Source of the DNA: Haloarchaeobius amylolyticus
GTDB taxonomy: Archaea > Halobacteriota > Halobacteria > Halobacteriales > Natrialbaceae
DNA length: 64,000 nt
Assembly (NCBI RefSeq): GCF_026616195.1
Contig: NZ_JANHDH010000003.1
Coordinates: 310,001 to 374,000, forward strand
Direction of reading: 5' to 3'
The translations under genes and the position numbers were made by a program. The notes below the pieces were generated by a model. The model worked only from the letters and a program-made list of their open reading frames with translations. It was not told the origin of the DNA and searched no databases. Shown here one piece after another: positions 36,536-44,617 of this stretch (position 1 is its first letter; the number at the start of each line of letters is the position of its first letter).

Positions 36536-38146
36536 TCAGTCGCTCCGAAGCCGGTACCGCGCCGCCAGCGTCTCGGCGAGTCTGTGTTCGACCGGCGTGA
36601 ACCCGAGGCGCCAGAGGACGACCCCGTAGACGGCGAGTCCCAGCGCGGTTCCGAGGAGTGGCCCAGCCGGCCGCGGGAGCATCATACCCGCCCCGACCGT
36701 CACGGCCACGAAGGGGACCGCCGCGACCAGCGGTTTGGCGTGGAGCCGGGTGAACGGCTGGAGCCCTTCGAGCCGGTAGAGGACGGCCACCTCCAGCCCG
36801 TTGTTGATGGTCAGCATGAGGAAGTAGCTCGCGACGAGGCCCTCCAGCCCGTAGATGCTCGTGAGTGGAATCGCCGTCACGGTCAGGAGCGCCGTGATGA
36901 ACACGTTCACCACGAGCAGGGCGCGCTGGTTGTCGGTCATCGCGAGCAGGATACCGACGCTCCCGGCCGCACAGGCCCCGTACTGGGCGAGCACGAACCA
37001 CGGGAGCAAGGGGGCGTACTGGACGTAGGTCGGCCCGAACAGCGCGAGCACCGAGTCGCGGTAGACGATGACCGGGACCGACAGGCCCGTCACGGCGACG
37101 AGCACGAGGCGACTCGTGACGTGGTAGAGCCGCGAGAGCGACTCGCGGTGGCCCTCCTCGTTCAGTGCGGCGGCGACCGGCGGGATGAACTGGTTGATAC
37201 CCATGAGTGGCAGCCGCACCAGCGACCCGAGGAGGACGCCGATGGCGAAGACGCCGCCGGCGACGTTCGAGAGGAAGACCACGATGAGCGGGTAGAACCC
37301 CAGGCGCTGGATGGTCGTCGCGATGCCGCCGACGAACAGGGGTAGCGTGTAATCGATGTACTTCCGCCAGAGCACCTCCTCGCCGGGACTGCGGAGCCGG
37401 AACCCGAGACCGCGCTCGCGCACCAGCCAGCCCATCGCGACGACGCCCGTGAGCGCCATCGAGGCGAGGACACCGGCCGCGACGAGCGCGAGGTCGTCGA
37501 AGACGACGACGCCGACCACCGCCACGAGCAACTGGGCCAGCGGGTAGCCGATTCGCAGCGTGAGGTTCAGGGGGACGACCTCCTCCAGCCCGCGGAGGGC
37601 CTCCCCGACCGTGAAGAGGAACACCGCCGCGGGCAGCCCGATGGCGAACAGGCGAAGCAGTCCCCTGAAATCTCCCCCTCTGCCCGTCATCTCCGCGATT
37701 ACGGGTGCTGCGAGGTACAGGCCGACGCCGAAGACAGATGCGACCGCGAGCAGGAGGACCCCCGCGAACGTGACGAGGGTGTCCCGTTCCGCCTCCGAGT
37801 CGGCGTTCGGCAGGAACCGGCTCAGGCCGCTCCGGAACCCGAGGGCGACGTGGAGCAGGAACCGCTGGAGCCGCCGTGCGAGCGCGAACAGCCCGTAGGC
37901 GTTCGCGGAGAACCCGTTCGTCAGGACGGCCGTGAAGGCGACCGTGAGCCCGCGTTCGAGGAGGATACTCGGAATCGAGACGGTCGCGCCGTGGGCGACG
38001 CGTTCGAGCGCGTCGGCGAGCCGGGCGTCGACGGCGTCCTCGGAATCTGACACCATCCCGTCCGGGTCCGAGCCCGCCGGTGCCTCGGCTCCTGGTGCCT
38101 CCTCGCCGTCGGCGCTGGCGGCGGGACCATCAGACGCGGGTGCCAC
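36536..38146 (-). CDS. polysaccharide biosynthesis / Wzx-type flippase (MATE/MVF superfamily)
   Basis: A 536-aa membrane protein with an acidic, disordered N-terminus (1-45) and about 14 hydrophobic segments. The first segment region has ILLERGLTVAFTAVLTNGFSANAYGLFALARRLQ, typical of polysaccharide flippases that move polyprenyl-linked oligosaccharides across the membrane, for example for N-glycan or exopolysaccharide export. Start: ATG at 38146, but the ATG at residue 31 (38056) is equally possible, as residues 1-30 are low complexity. It converges with the formate dehydrogenase gene with only 8 nt between stops. Confidence 0.85.
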   Translation of the reverse strand: MAPASDGPAASADGEEAPGAEAPAGSDPDGMVSDSEDAVDARLADALERVAHGATVSIPSILLERGLTVAFTAVLTNGFSANAYGLFALARRLQRFLLHVALGFRSGLSRFLPNADSEAERDTLVTFAGVLLLAVASVFGVGLYLAAPVIAEMTGRGGDFRGLLRLFAIGLPAAVFLFTVGEALRGLEEVVPLNLTLRIGYPLAQLLVAVVGVVVFDDLALVAAGVLASMALTGVVAMGWLVRERGLGFRLRSPGEEVLWRKYIDYTLPLFVGGIATTIQRLGFYPLIVVFLSNVAGGVFAIGVLLGSLVRLPLMGINQFIPPVAAALNEEGHRESLSRLYHVTSRLVLVAVTGLSVPVIVYRDSVLALFGPTYVQYAPLLPWFVLAQYGACAAGSVGILLAMTDNQRALLVVNVFITALLTVTAIPLTSIYGLEGLVASYFLMLTINNGLEVAVLYRLEGLQPFTRLHAKPLVAAVPFVAVTVGAGMMLPRPAGPLLGTALGLAVYGVVLWRLGFTPVEHRLAETLAARYRLRSD

Positions 38147-38350
38147 GGGCGACTCTCACCACCTCGGGGTCAGATGCGCCGCACGTTAAACGGCGTGGAT
38201 TCGCCGTCGGTCGGCGGGGACCGCGCCATCGACTGCCCCGGAGACGGCAGACCGGTGCAGTTCCCGTCAGGTCGGTCCCCAGACACCGGAGCACTCGGCG
38301 GGCCGACCATGCTGAAGTGGGCGCTCGAATCGTGCAGCCGCCGGCTATCA

Positions 38351-38365
38351 ACGATTAGGAATCGT
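38351..38365. promoter_or_regulatory. perfect dyad ACGATT-AGG-AATCGT upstream of PPOX gene
   Basis: Exact 6-bp arms with a 3-nt spacer end about 40 nt before the ATG at 38406. They sit just upstream of the TATA-like TTATGTGA (about 38373-38380), the usual position for an archaeal activator or repressor site. Confidence 0.45.
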
Positions 38366-38405
38366 GGTTCTCCTTATGTGACTAGGTAACCATTGTACAA
38401 CTGGT

Positions 38406-38879
38406 ATGACTATCGACGAACTCCAGGACTTCGGCATGGTCCCGATGACGGACGACGAGATCCGGGACTTCCTGAACAGCGAGGGGATGGGGATCCTCGG
38501 GCTTCCGGCCGCCGATGCGCCCTACCTCGTCCCGATGTCGTACGGGTACGACGGCGAGACGAACCTGTATTTCACGTACCTGCTCGGGGAGGGGAGCAAG
38601 AAGCGGGAGCTGACCGAGAAGACGACCGCGGCGCGGTTCCTCGTCTACCACACCAACTCGCCGTTCAACTGGGAGAGCGTGATGCTGACGGGGGAACTCA
38701 GCCAGGTGCCAGAGGCCGAGTGGACCGCGCTGGGCGACGTGATGAAGTCGGCCTGGCGGCCCGAGATGTTCCAGCGCGCCATCACCAGCGGGGACCTCGG
38801 GCTCGACATCTACCAGTTCGAGGTCGAGGACTGGTCGGGCCTCAAACACACCGGGCTGCCCCCGGAGTTCGAGCGCTGA
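38406..38879 (+). CDS. pyridoxamine 5'-phosphate oxidase-like FMN protein
   Basis: A 157-aa split-barrel flavin protein of the nitroimidazole-resistance/PPOX type. Fold signatures are MGILGLPAADAPYLVPMSYGYDG and LYFTYLLGEGSKK (FMN phosphate contact), then ARFLVYHTNSPFNWESVMLTGEL. It probably binds FMN or F420 and acts as a small oxidoreductase; the substrate is unknown. Its own promoter is predicted about 26 nt upstream (TTATGTGA), with a perfect dyad next to it. Confidence 0.85.
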   Translation: MTIDELQDFGMVPMTDDEIRDFLNSEGMGILGLPAADAPYLVPMSYGYDGETNLYFTYLLGEGSKKRELTEKTTAARFLVYHTNSPFNWESVMLTGELSQVPEAEWTALGDVMKSAWRPEMFQRAITSGDLGLDIYQFEVEDWSGLKHTGLPPEFER

Positions 38880-38956
38880 CCCCGACTCGAATCGCCTTCG
38901 AACGACCCATCATCTGCCGCCCTCGCGACGACGGAAACGGCGAGGGCGCTTCCCAA

Positions 38957-38964
38957 CATCTAAA
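38957..38964 (+). promoter_or_regulatory. TATA-like element of aIF2-beta gene
   Basis: CATCTAAA is centred about 27 nt before the ATG at 38988, giving a leaderless mRNA. Confidence 0.4.
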
Positions 38965-38987
38965 CGTACTCGATACTTCCTACACCC

Positions 38988-39599
38988 ATGGAATACGATT
39001 CTCTCCTCGACAGAGCGTTTTCGGATCTCCCGGACCGACCCCAGGAAGCGGGCGAGCGCCTCAAGATTCCCGAGGCACAGGGCGAGACGGACGGCGCGTT
39101 CACACGCCTGACCAACCTCAACGCCATCGCGAACGCGGTCTCCCGCGACCCCGAGCACATGCACCGCAGCATCCAGCGCGAGCTCGGGACCAACGGCCAG
39201 TTCGACGGCCAGCAGGCCCGCTACAACGGGTCGTTCACCATCGCGGACTTCAAGGCGGCCATCGACAGCTACGTGGCCGAGTACGTCACCTGCGGCGAGT
39301 GTGGCCTCCCCGACACCCGCCTCGTCCGCGAGGACGGCATCGACATGCTGCGCTGTGAGGCGTGTGGTGCCTTCCAGCCCGTCTCGAAGAACTCCAGCAA
39401 GGGCAAGAACCAGCGCCAGCCCGAACTCGAGGAGGGACGCACCTACCAGGTCAAGATCACCGGCACGGGCCGCAAGGGCGACGGCGTCGCCGAGCGCGGC
39501 AACTACACCATCTTCGTGCCAGGCGCGAAGGAGGGCCAGACCGTGACGGTCCTCATCGAGAACATCTCCGGCAACCTCGGCTTCGCCCGGCTCGCCTGA
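38988..39599 (+). CDS. translation initiation factor aIF2 subunit beta with C-terminal TRAM domain
   Basis: A 203-aa protein. The N-terminal two-thirds (1-130) is aIF2-beta/aIF5-like: RLTNLNAIANAVSRDPEHMHRSIQRELGTNG and GSFTIADFKAAIDSYVAEYVTC. The zinc ribbon uses CGECGLPDTRL and CEACGA. Residues about 145-203 form a TRAM domain (GRTYQVKITGTGRKGDGVAERG, FVPGAKEGQTVTVLI), an RNA-binding addition. aIF2-beta is part of the initiator-tRNA-binding aIF2 heterotrimer. The TRAM fusion is common in haloarchaea and likely strengthens RNA contact. The leaderless start at 38988 fits the upstream TATA. Confidence 0.93.
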   Translation: MEYDSLLDRAFSDLPDRPQEAGERLKIPEAQGETDGAFTRLTNLNAIANAVSRDPEHMHRSIQRELGTNGQFDGQQARYNGSFTIADFKAAIDSYVAEYVTCGECGLPDTRLVREDGIDMLRCEACGAFQPVSKNSSKGKNQRQPELEEGRTYQVKITGTGRKGDGVAERGNYTIFVPGAKEGQTVTVLIENISGNLGFARLA

Positions 39600-39608
39600 G
39601 CTAGCGGC

Positions 39609-39962
39609 TTACTCTTCCAGTACTTCGTCGACGTCGACCTGTCCCACGACCCGCCAGCGAAGGTGGTCGTCTCCCTCGGGGTGTGGCTCTCGCGTGACGA
39701 AGTAGAGGTACGCGTCTTCCGAGTCCGGGTGGTTGCGCTTGACGACCTCGGTGTAGCCGGGACGCTCGGTGATGCGGAGAATCTCCTCGTCGCCCTGCGG
39801 GACGATCTCCGAGGAATCCTCGTGCAGCCGGTTCAGCAGTTCCTGGGCGTAGATGACCGACTCCCGGACCACGTGCGGGTCGTCGGCGTGCGCCTGGAGC
39901 GCGTCGACCACGTCGTCCGGCAGGTCCCTCGGCGGCTCGGGAAGCGGGGCGTCAGAGTCCAT
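39609..39962 (-). CDS. conserved-looking small haloarchaeal protein, function unknown
   Basis: A 117-aa acidic soluble protein. It has an N-terminal helical part (LPDDVVDALQAHADDPHVVRESVIYAQELLNRLHE) and a beta-rich C-terminus (EEILRITERPGYTEVVKRN, DAYLYFVTREPHPEG...LRWRVVGQVDVDEVLEE). It has no domain that I recognise. The ATG at 39962 was chosen, as the in-frame extension upstream is Ala/Arg-rich. It converges with aIF2-beta (9-nt gap) and is divergent from the DsbA-like gene at 40082. Confidence 0.75.
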   Translation of the reverse strand: MDSDAPLPEPPRDLPDDVVDALQAHADDPHVVRESVIYAQELLNRLHEDSSEIVPQGDEEILRITERPGYTEVVKRNHPDSEDAYLYFVTREPHPEGDDHLRWRVVGQVDVDEVLEE

Positions 39963-40081
39963 GCCGTCCTCTACGCCCTGCCGACGGATGAAACCACGCG
40001 CAGCCGGGCCCGCGGCGCTCGTGCACGCCGCCACCACAGACGGTTCGCTTATTTACCCCGTCGCCACCGAGGTACGGACAC

Positions 40082-40726
40082 ATGAGCGACGCGACACACG
40101 GCGACCGCATCACCGTCTACTCGGACTACGTCTGCCCGTTCTGCTACCTCGGGCGCGAATCACTGCGACGCTACCAGGCGACGCGCGAGGACGACCTCGA
40201 GATCGACTGGCGACCCTTCGACCTCCAGTCGCACAAGCGCAACCCCGACGGGAGCCTCGACGAGACGGTCGAGGACGGCAAGGACGACGAGTACTTCGAG
40301 CAGGCGAAACAGGGCGTGCGCCGCCTCCAGGAGAGGTACGACGTGGAGATGGAACTCGACCTCGCGACCGAGGTCGACTCGCTCGACGCGCAGGTCGCCT
40401 CGTACTACGTCAAACAGCACTACCCCTACGAGCAGTGGCTCGACTTCGACGTGGCCATCTTCGACGCGCTCTGGCAGGAGAGCCGCGACATCGGCGACGA
40501 GGCGGTCCTGGTCGACCTCGCCGAGGACGCCGGCATCCCCGGCGACGAGATCCGCTCGGCGCTGGACGACGACGGCCTTCGCGCGGAACTCCGCGACCAG
40601 TTCGACGCCGCCCAGCGCGCCGGCATCACGGGCGTCCCGACGTTCACCTACGAGGATTACGCGGCCCGCGGGGCGGTCCCGCCGGAACAGCTCGAACGGC
40701 TGGTCGAGGGTGCAGGCGGCCAGTAG
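40082..40726 (+). CDS. DsbA-family thioredoxin-fold oxidoreductase, FrnE-like
   Basis: A 214-aa cytoplasmic protein of the DsbA/2-hydroxychromene-2-carboxylate isomerase family. The active-site motif CPFC lies at YSDYVCPFCYLG (residues about 13-24), a helical insert follows, and the cis-Pro loop GVPTFTYED is near residue 180. No signal peptide was found. FrnE-like proteins act as cytoplasmic disulfide isomerases in oxidative stress or in polyketide and aromatic pathways; the precise role here is unknown. Confidence 0.88.
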   Translation: MSDATHGDRITVYSDYVCPFCYLGRESLRRYQATREDDLEIDWRPFDLQSHKRNPDGSLDETVEDGKDDEYFEQAKQGVRRLQERYDVEMELDLATEVDSLDAQVASYYVKQHYPYEQWLDFDVAIFDALWQESRDIGDEAVLVDLAEDAGIPGDEIRSALDDDGLRAELRDQFDAAQRAGITGVPTFTYEDYAARGAVPPEQLERLVEGAGGQ

Positions 40727-40760
40727 CGACCCCTCACGCGGCTTACGAATATTAACAACA

Positions 40761-40798
40761 CCCCGAGTAAATTATCCCACAGAGTTAACTCGGCGGGG
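40761..40798. promoter_or_regulatory. inverted-repeat region with GAGTTAACTC palindrome upstream of UspA gene
   Basis: The perfect 10-bp palindrome GAGTTAACTC (40782-40791) sits 24 nt before the ATG at 40815, with larger imperfect arms CCCCGAGT (40761-40768) and ACTCGGCGGGG (40788-40798). The A/T-rich AAATTATCC within is the probable TATA area. A regulator bound here would overlap the promoter. Confidence 0.35.
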
Positions 40799-40814
40799 TG
40801 CGACACGGTACACG

Positions 40815-41264
40815 ATGGCAATGGACACCGTACTGCTCGCCCTCGGGCACGAGGACGAGGAACGGCTGGAATCGATAACCGATACGGTCGTCGACCTCGC
40901 CGCTCCCGGCGAATCGACGGTCGTCCTCGGGCACGTCTTCACGTGGGAGGAGTACGACGACGTGAAGGAGAAACTCGACATCTCGAAGGACGCGGAGGTC
41001 ACGCCCGACGACGTGGCCGCCAAGTACAACACCGTCAGGACGGTCGCGGGCCTGCTCGCCGAGGCCGGCGTCGACTACGAGATCCGCGGGGCGGTCGGCG
41101 AGTACGGCCACGAGATCGTCGACCTGGCCGAGGAAGAGACCGCGGACCTCGTCGTCGTCGGTGGGCGCAAGCGCTCCCCGACCGGGAAGGCCGTCTTCGG
41201 CAGCACCGCACAGGAGGTCATGCTGAACGCGCCATGTCCCGTGACGTTCGTACGGTCCGACTGA
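40815..41264 (+). CDS. universal stress protein (UspA family)
   Basis: A 149-aa Usp-fold protein. It opens MAMDTVLLALGHEDEERLESI, has a haloarchaeal insertion EEYDDVKEKLDISKDAEV near residues 45-65 and the nucleotide signature GGRKRSPTGKAVFGSTAQEVM, ending APCPVTFVRSD. Starts at 40815 or 40821 are both possible. It is divergent in detail from the UspA at 27704, so it is not a recent duplicate. Confidence 0.9.
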   Translation: MAMDTVLLALGHEDEERLESITDTVVDLAAPGESTVVLGHVFTWEEYDDVKEKLDISKDAEVTPDDVAAKYNTVRTVAGLLAEAGVDYEIRGAVGEYGHEIVDLAEEETADLVVVGGRKRSPTGKAVFGSTAQEVMLNAPCPVTFVRSD

Positions 41265-41350
41265 CCTGGCGACGTTCGACTTCCTGATACAGCTCCGGGG
41301 AGCCGTGAAGCCGACCAGCCGTGGCTACGTCGTGCGAAGCGTCGCCGGAG

Positions 41351-42616
41351 TCACCTCGCGGGCCGCAGACCCACCAGTCCGTTCGGGCCGGCCACGAACA
41401 CCCGGCCGTCCGCGACCACCGGCGAGCAGTACGACCCCGCGTGGACCGAGGAGTCACGCCAGCGGAGCCGGTCGGGGCCGAGGAATCCCCCGGCGTCCCT
41501 GTTGAACGCGCGGAGGTCACCGGTCGCGACGACGACCGCGTCGTCGGTCACGACCGGCGCAGCCGTCCCCTCGTCGGGGACGTGCGCCTGCCAGTTCGTC
41601 TGGCCGGATTCGGCATCGAGTTCGTGGAGGTCGCCCGGCACGAGGTAGACGTGCTCGCCGGCGACCGCGGCGGCCCCCCGGGTCCCGAGGTCCCGCCGCC
41701 AGCGTATTTCACCCGAGGGCTCGACCGCGACGCTCTCCTGCCAGCCCGTCTGGACCACCACGTCGTCGGTGGCGACGGTCGCGGCGTAGGCCGTATCGAC
41801 GGGGACTCGCCAGCGCTCCTTCCCGGTATCGGGGTCGAGTTTCACGACCGCGTCGCGGTCGGGCACGTAGACCCCGTCGTCCGTGACGGCCGGAGCGACC
41901 TGTGTCGCAGTCGAGTCGCCGAGGTTGTACTCGTCGTATTCGAGGGGGTCGAGTGCGCGCCGCCAGCGTTCGGTTCCATCGGGACCGAGCCGGAGACAGG
42001 TCGTCGCGCTGCGGACGAACAGGTCCCCGTCGACGACGGTGACGCCGTACGTCACATCGTCGCCGACACGGTAGCTGTCCACGACGGACCCGTCGGCGGT
42101 CGAGAGGACCGTCACCGACGCCGGGTCGGAATCCGGCTCGGCGGTCGTACTGTCGGGACTCGTCGGGACGTAGAGCCGGTCCCTGCCGGGGTCGAGCGCC
42201 GCCGCGCCTGACACCTCGGGGGCCAGGTCCCGGGTCCAGAGTTCGGTTCCCTGTGCCGTGACTGCGACGGCCCCACGGTCCGCGGCGAAGTAGACGACGC
42301 CGTCGTGGACGACCGGCGGGCCGTACGCCCAGGTGCTCGTCGCGAGGGTCTCGTGGGAGTCCGGCTTCGGGGCGCCGCCGGCGACGCGGTTCGCGTTGGC
42401 CGGGCCGTTGCCGTAGTCGTACCAGTCGCCGGCGTGGAACGGAGCGGTGTCCCCGCCGGAGTCGAGGGCGTTGCAGCCGGCGAGTGCGGTCGCTGCTCCT
42501 GTCGCGACGGTTGCGAGGAGGGCGCGGCGCGAGACGGGACGGGCCCCGGAGTCGGTTTCCTGTGACCGCGGGGCAGGTCCGGCAGACTGTAGCGAGGGTG
42601 GGTCGGTGGAGGGCAT
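41351..42616 (-). CDS. Tat-exported lipoprotein with PQQ-type beta-propeller
   Basis: A 421-aa protein with a long N-terminal region ending in the twin-arginine-like SRRALLATVATGAATALAGC (lipobox LAGC), so it is an exported lipoprotein. The rest (about 70-420) is a seven/eight-bladed PQQ-repeat propeller with repeats of the type VYFAADRGAVAV, LYVPTSPD, GVYVPDRDAVVKLDPDTGKERWR and VYLVPGDLHELDAESGQTNWQ. Similar proteins occur as extracellular scaffold or WD-like lipoproteins in haloarchaea; enzymatic PQQ dehydrogenase activity is unlikely without the other domains. Start: ATG at 42616. Confidence 0.85.
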   Translation of the reverse strand: MPSTDPPSLQSAGPAPRSQETDSGARPVSRRALLATVATGAATALAGCNALDSGGDTAPFHAGDWYDYGNGPANANRVAGGAPKPDSHETLATSTWAYGPPVVHDGVVYFAADRGAVAVTAQGTELWTRDLAPEVSGAAALDPGRDRLYVPTSPDSTTAEPDSDPASVTVLSTADGSVVDSYRVGDDVTYGVTVVDGDLFVRSATTCLRLGPDGTERWRRALDPLEYDEYNLGDSTATQVAPAVTDDGVYVPDRDAVVKLDPDTGKERWRVPVDTAYAATVATDDVVVQTGWQESVAVEPSGEIRWRRDLGTRGAAAVAGEHVYLVPGDLHELDAESGQTNWQAHVPDEGTAAPVVTDDAVVVATGDLRAFNRDAGGFLGPDRLRWRDSSVHAGSYCSPVVADGRVFVAGPNGLVGLRPAR

Positions 42617-42769
42617 CGTCCACGGGTTCGGTCCATCCCGGTAAGTTTCTTGTCCCACGGAGGACTGGTCCTCGTTCTTACAGCAGCCTGCCGAGCGAGA
42701 GAGTGGTTCGGGAGCCGTCTGATTCGGGCCTCCAGAAGACACTTAACAGCGTCCTGACCAGTGGTTCGT

Positions 42770-43231
42770 ATGCAACGTCGACAGGTCCTCGCCGCCGCCG
42801 GGGCCGCCCTGTCTGCCGGCTGCCTGTCCGAGGCGTTCGGTGATGGCGAGACGCCGGCCCGCGACTGCCAGGTGATGAAGTCCTCCCTCTCCGCGGAGGC
42901 CGTCTCCCCGACCGCGGACCAGCGAGAACAGCTCGTCCCGGTCGTCCTCTCGGAACAGGATGCCGGCGTCCAGTCGGTCTTCCAGGCAGTCATCGAGGGA
43001 CAGGAACTGACGACCTGCCCCAAAAAGACCGTCACGGCGGAGCCCGAGAAGTGGCTCGGCGATGCCCTCCAGGTAGTAGAGGACGCCCACCAGCGACAGC
43101 AGGAGAACTACGAGGGCGACGCGCCGGACTGGGTCGACCGCACCGCCTACCTCAGGCGCGAGGACGAGTACTACGCGCTCTCGGCTCGCCTCTCTGACCT
43201 CCAACTCTCGTACCCGACCGACCTCCCGTAG
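42770..43231 (+). CDS. small exported lipoprotein, function unknown
   Basis: A 153-aa protein whose N-terminus MQRRQVLAAAGAALSAGC contains a twin-arginine-type RRQ and the lipobox LSAGC. The body is acidic and helical (for example PEKWLGDALQVVEDAHQRQQ) with a few Cys (ARDCQ, TTCPK) and no known domain. The ATG at 42770 was chosen over an upstream GTG because the signal begins there. The next gene starts 4 nt after the stop and encodes a similar short lipoprotein. Confidence 0.75.
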   Translation: MQRRQVLAAAGAALSAGCLSEAFGDGETPARDCQVMKSSLSAEAVSPTADQREQLVPVVLSEQDAGVQSVFQAVIEGQELTTCPKKTVTAEPEKWLGDALQVVEDAHQRQQENYEGDAPDWVDRTAYLRREDEYYALSARLSDLQLSYPTDLP

Positions 43232-43235
43232 CGGT

Positions 43236-43643
43236 ATGCAACGCCGCCACCTCCTCCAGTCCGCACTCGCCCTGAGCATTTTTTCGGCAGGCTGTCTCGG
43301 CGGCTCTGACTGCCGCGGGGTGGCTCTCGCGCTGGAGTTGCACGCGGCGGAGGACGTCGACACCGACAGCGCACTCGACCTCGACTCTCGCGACCTCTCG
43401 CAGGCAGAGCGCAGCGTCCTCACCCAGGCCACCGACGAACGCGTGCGAGGCTGCACGCGAGACGACATCGACGGCCTTCAGAACGTCGTCGACCGGGTCG
43501 CCGCACACGCCGGGAAGACCGCGGAACTCCGCAGCGACATGGAGGGTCGCTTCAGCACGACGGTCGTCTTCGACAGGAGTGCCTACGTCGCCGTGGTCGT
43601 CTTCGATTCTGCAGAAGCCGCAGGTGGGCCACTCGGCGTCTGA
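43236..43643 (+). CDS. small exported lipoprotein, possible distant paralogue of the preceding one
   Basis: A 135-aa protein with the signal MQRRHLLQSALALSIFSAGC (RR followed by lipobox FSAGC) and a body with Cys residues (GSDCRGVAL, VRGCTRDD). The gene follows the previous lipoprotein gene by 4 nt. The two N-termini (MQRR...SAGCL) are alike, suggesting duplication, though the bodies have diverged beyond easy alignment. Function not recognised. Confidence 0.75.
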   Translation: MQRRHLLQSALALSIFSAGCLGGSDCRGVALALELHAAEDVDTDSALDLDSRDLSQAERSVLTQATDERVRGCTRDDIDGLQNVVDRVAAHAGKTAELRSDMEGRFSTTVVFDRSAYVAVVVFDSAEAAGGPLGV

Positions 43644-43666
43644 GTCTCCGGTCCGAGGGCCGGCCG

Positions 43667-44485
43667 CTAGTTCGGGAACGTGAACAGCCGCGTGTCGCAC
43701 TCGGTACAGGCGAGCACCTCGTCCGGGTCGGTCGCGCCGGCGCTCCCCCCGCAGCACTCCACGGTCGTCGTCACCTCGACCGCGCCGCCGCAATCCGGGC
43801 AGACGTCGAGGAAGGTCCGCAGGGGTTCGGCGGCCGCGAGCCGGGTTCCCTCGTCGAGGCCAGTCCCGTCGAGCGCCTCGACCGCCGCGACCTCCGCGAT
43901 GGCGACCGGCCGGGTCAGCCAGGCGTCCGAGAGGCTCGCGGTCCCCGACTGGGAGACGACGACGTAGGGGCCGCGCGCCCCGTCCTCTACCGAGACGCTG
44001 GCTCCGGGGACGAGGTCGCGGATCCTGCCGGCCAGTTCCTCGGCGGAGGCCTCGCGGTGGGCGTCCATCCGGGCGTGCCAGCGGTCGTAGAAGTCGTCCG
44101 CGAGCACGAGGTCCTCGCCCTCGGGAACGACGACGCCCGCCTCGACGAGCCGCGTCAGGACGGTCTCCCCGTCCATCTCCTCGTCCGCGAGGGTACCGTC
44201 CTCGTCTGGGACCTGCGCCCCGCCGTCGGCGTGGAAGGGGTCGCTCCCGATGGGCAGGGCGGCGACCAGTTGCGGCGCGAACCGGGGCGTGTAGGGGACG
44301 ACGTACCCCCGGGCCCAGATGGCGCCGAGGCCGACGACGCCGACCACGCCCGCGACCACCGGGTAGTCGAGGACGATAGCGGCCGCGACCACCAGCCCGA
44401 CGATGCCCACGTTGACGACGGTACAGGGCCAGCACCGGCGCTCGCCCGTGTAGGCGTCGTCGCGGAACCGCTCCAGAGTACTCAT
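43667..44485 (-). CDS. membrane protein with C-terminal zinc-ribbon-like region
   Basis: A 272-aa protein. Residues about 20-60 contain two hydrophobic segments (VVNVGIVGLVVAAAIVLDYP, VVAGVVGVVGLGAIWARG). A long soluble domain follows, and the C-terminal segment (about 220-272) has CPDCGG, ECCGG and CTECDTRLF, suggesting a zinc ribbon. No family recognised. Start: ATG at 44485. It is divergent from the TrmB gene (44618) and shares with it a 132-nt spacer that contains a composite dyad. Confidence 0.7.
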   Translation of the reverse strand: MSTLERFRDDAYTGERRCWPCTVVNVGIVGLVVAAAIVLDYPVVAGVVGVVGLGAIWARGYVVPYTPRFAPQLVAALPIGSDPFHADGGAQVPDEDGTLADEEMDGETVLTRLVEAGVVVPEGEDLVLADDFYDRWHARMDAHREASAEELAGRIRDLVPGASVSVEDGARGPYVVVSQSGTASLSDAWLTRPVAIAEVAAVEALDGTGLDEGTRLAAAEPLRTFLDVCPDCGGAVEVTTTVECCGGSAGATDPDEVLACTECDTRLFTFPN

Positions 44486-44498
44486 CGACAGTTGCTCA

Positions 44499-44548
44499 CG
44501 TGCCCCACGACAAAGGTCTGTCGTCCGCGACAGTGGTCGTGGCACGGG
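44499..44548. promoter_or_regulatory. nested inverted repeats in trmB divergent promoter region
   Basis: A perfect 6-bp-arm hairpin CTGTCG-TCCG-CGACAG (44518-44533) is flanked by longer imperfect arms CGTGCCCCACGAC (44499-44511) and GTCGTGGCACGG (44536-44547). The whole structure lies 70-120 nt upstream of the trmB ATG and 14-63 nt before the divergent membrane-protein ATG. It could be an autoregulatory site. Confidence 0.4.
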
Positions 44549-44617
44549 GCGACCGCGACTGGCGGCGATGTCGCCGGGGAGAGAAGGTTTTTCCCCGTGT
44601 TCCCCTTCGGGCCAGAT

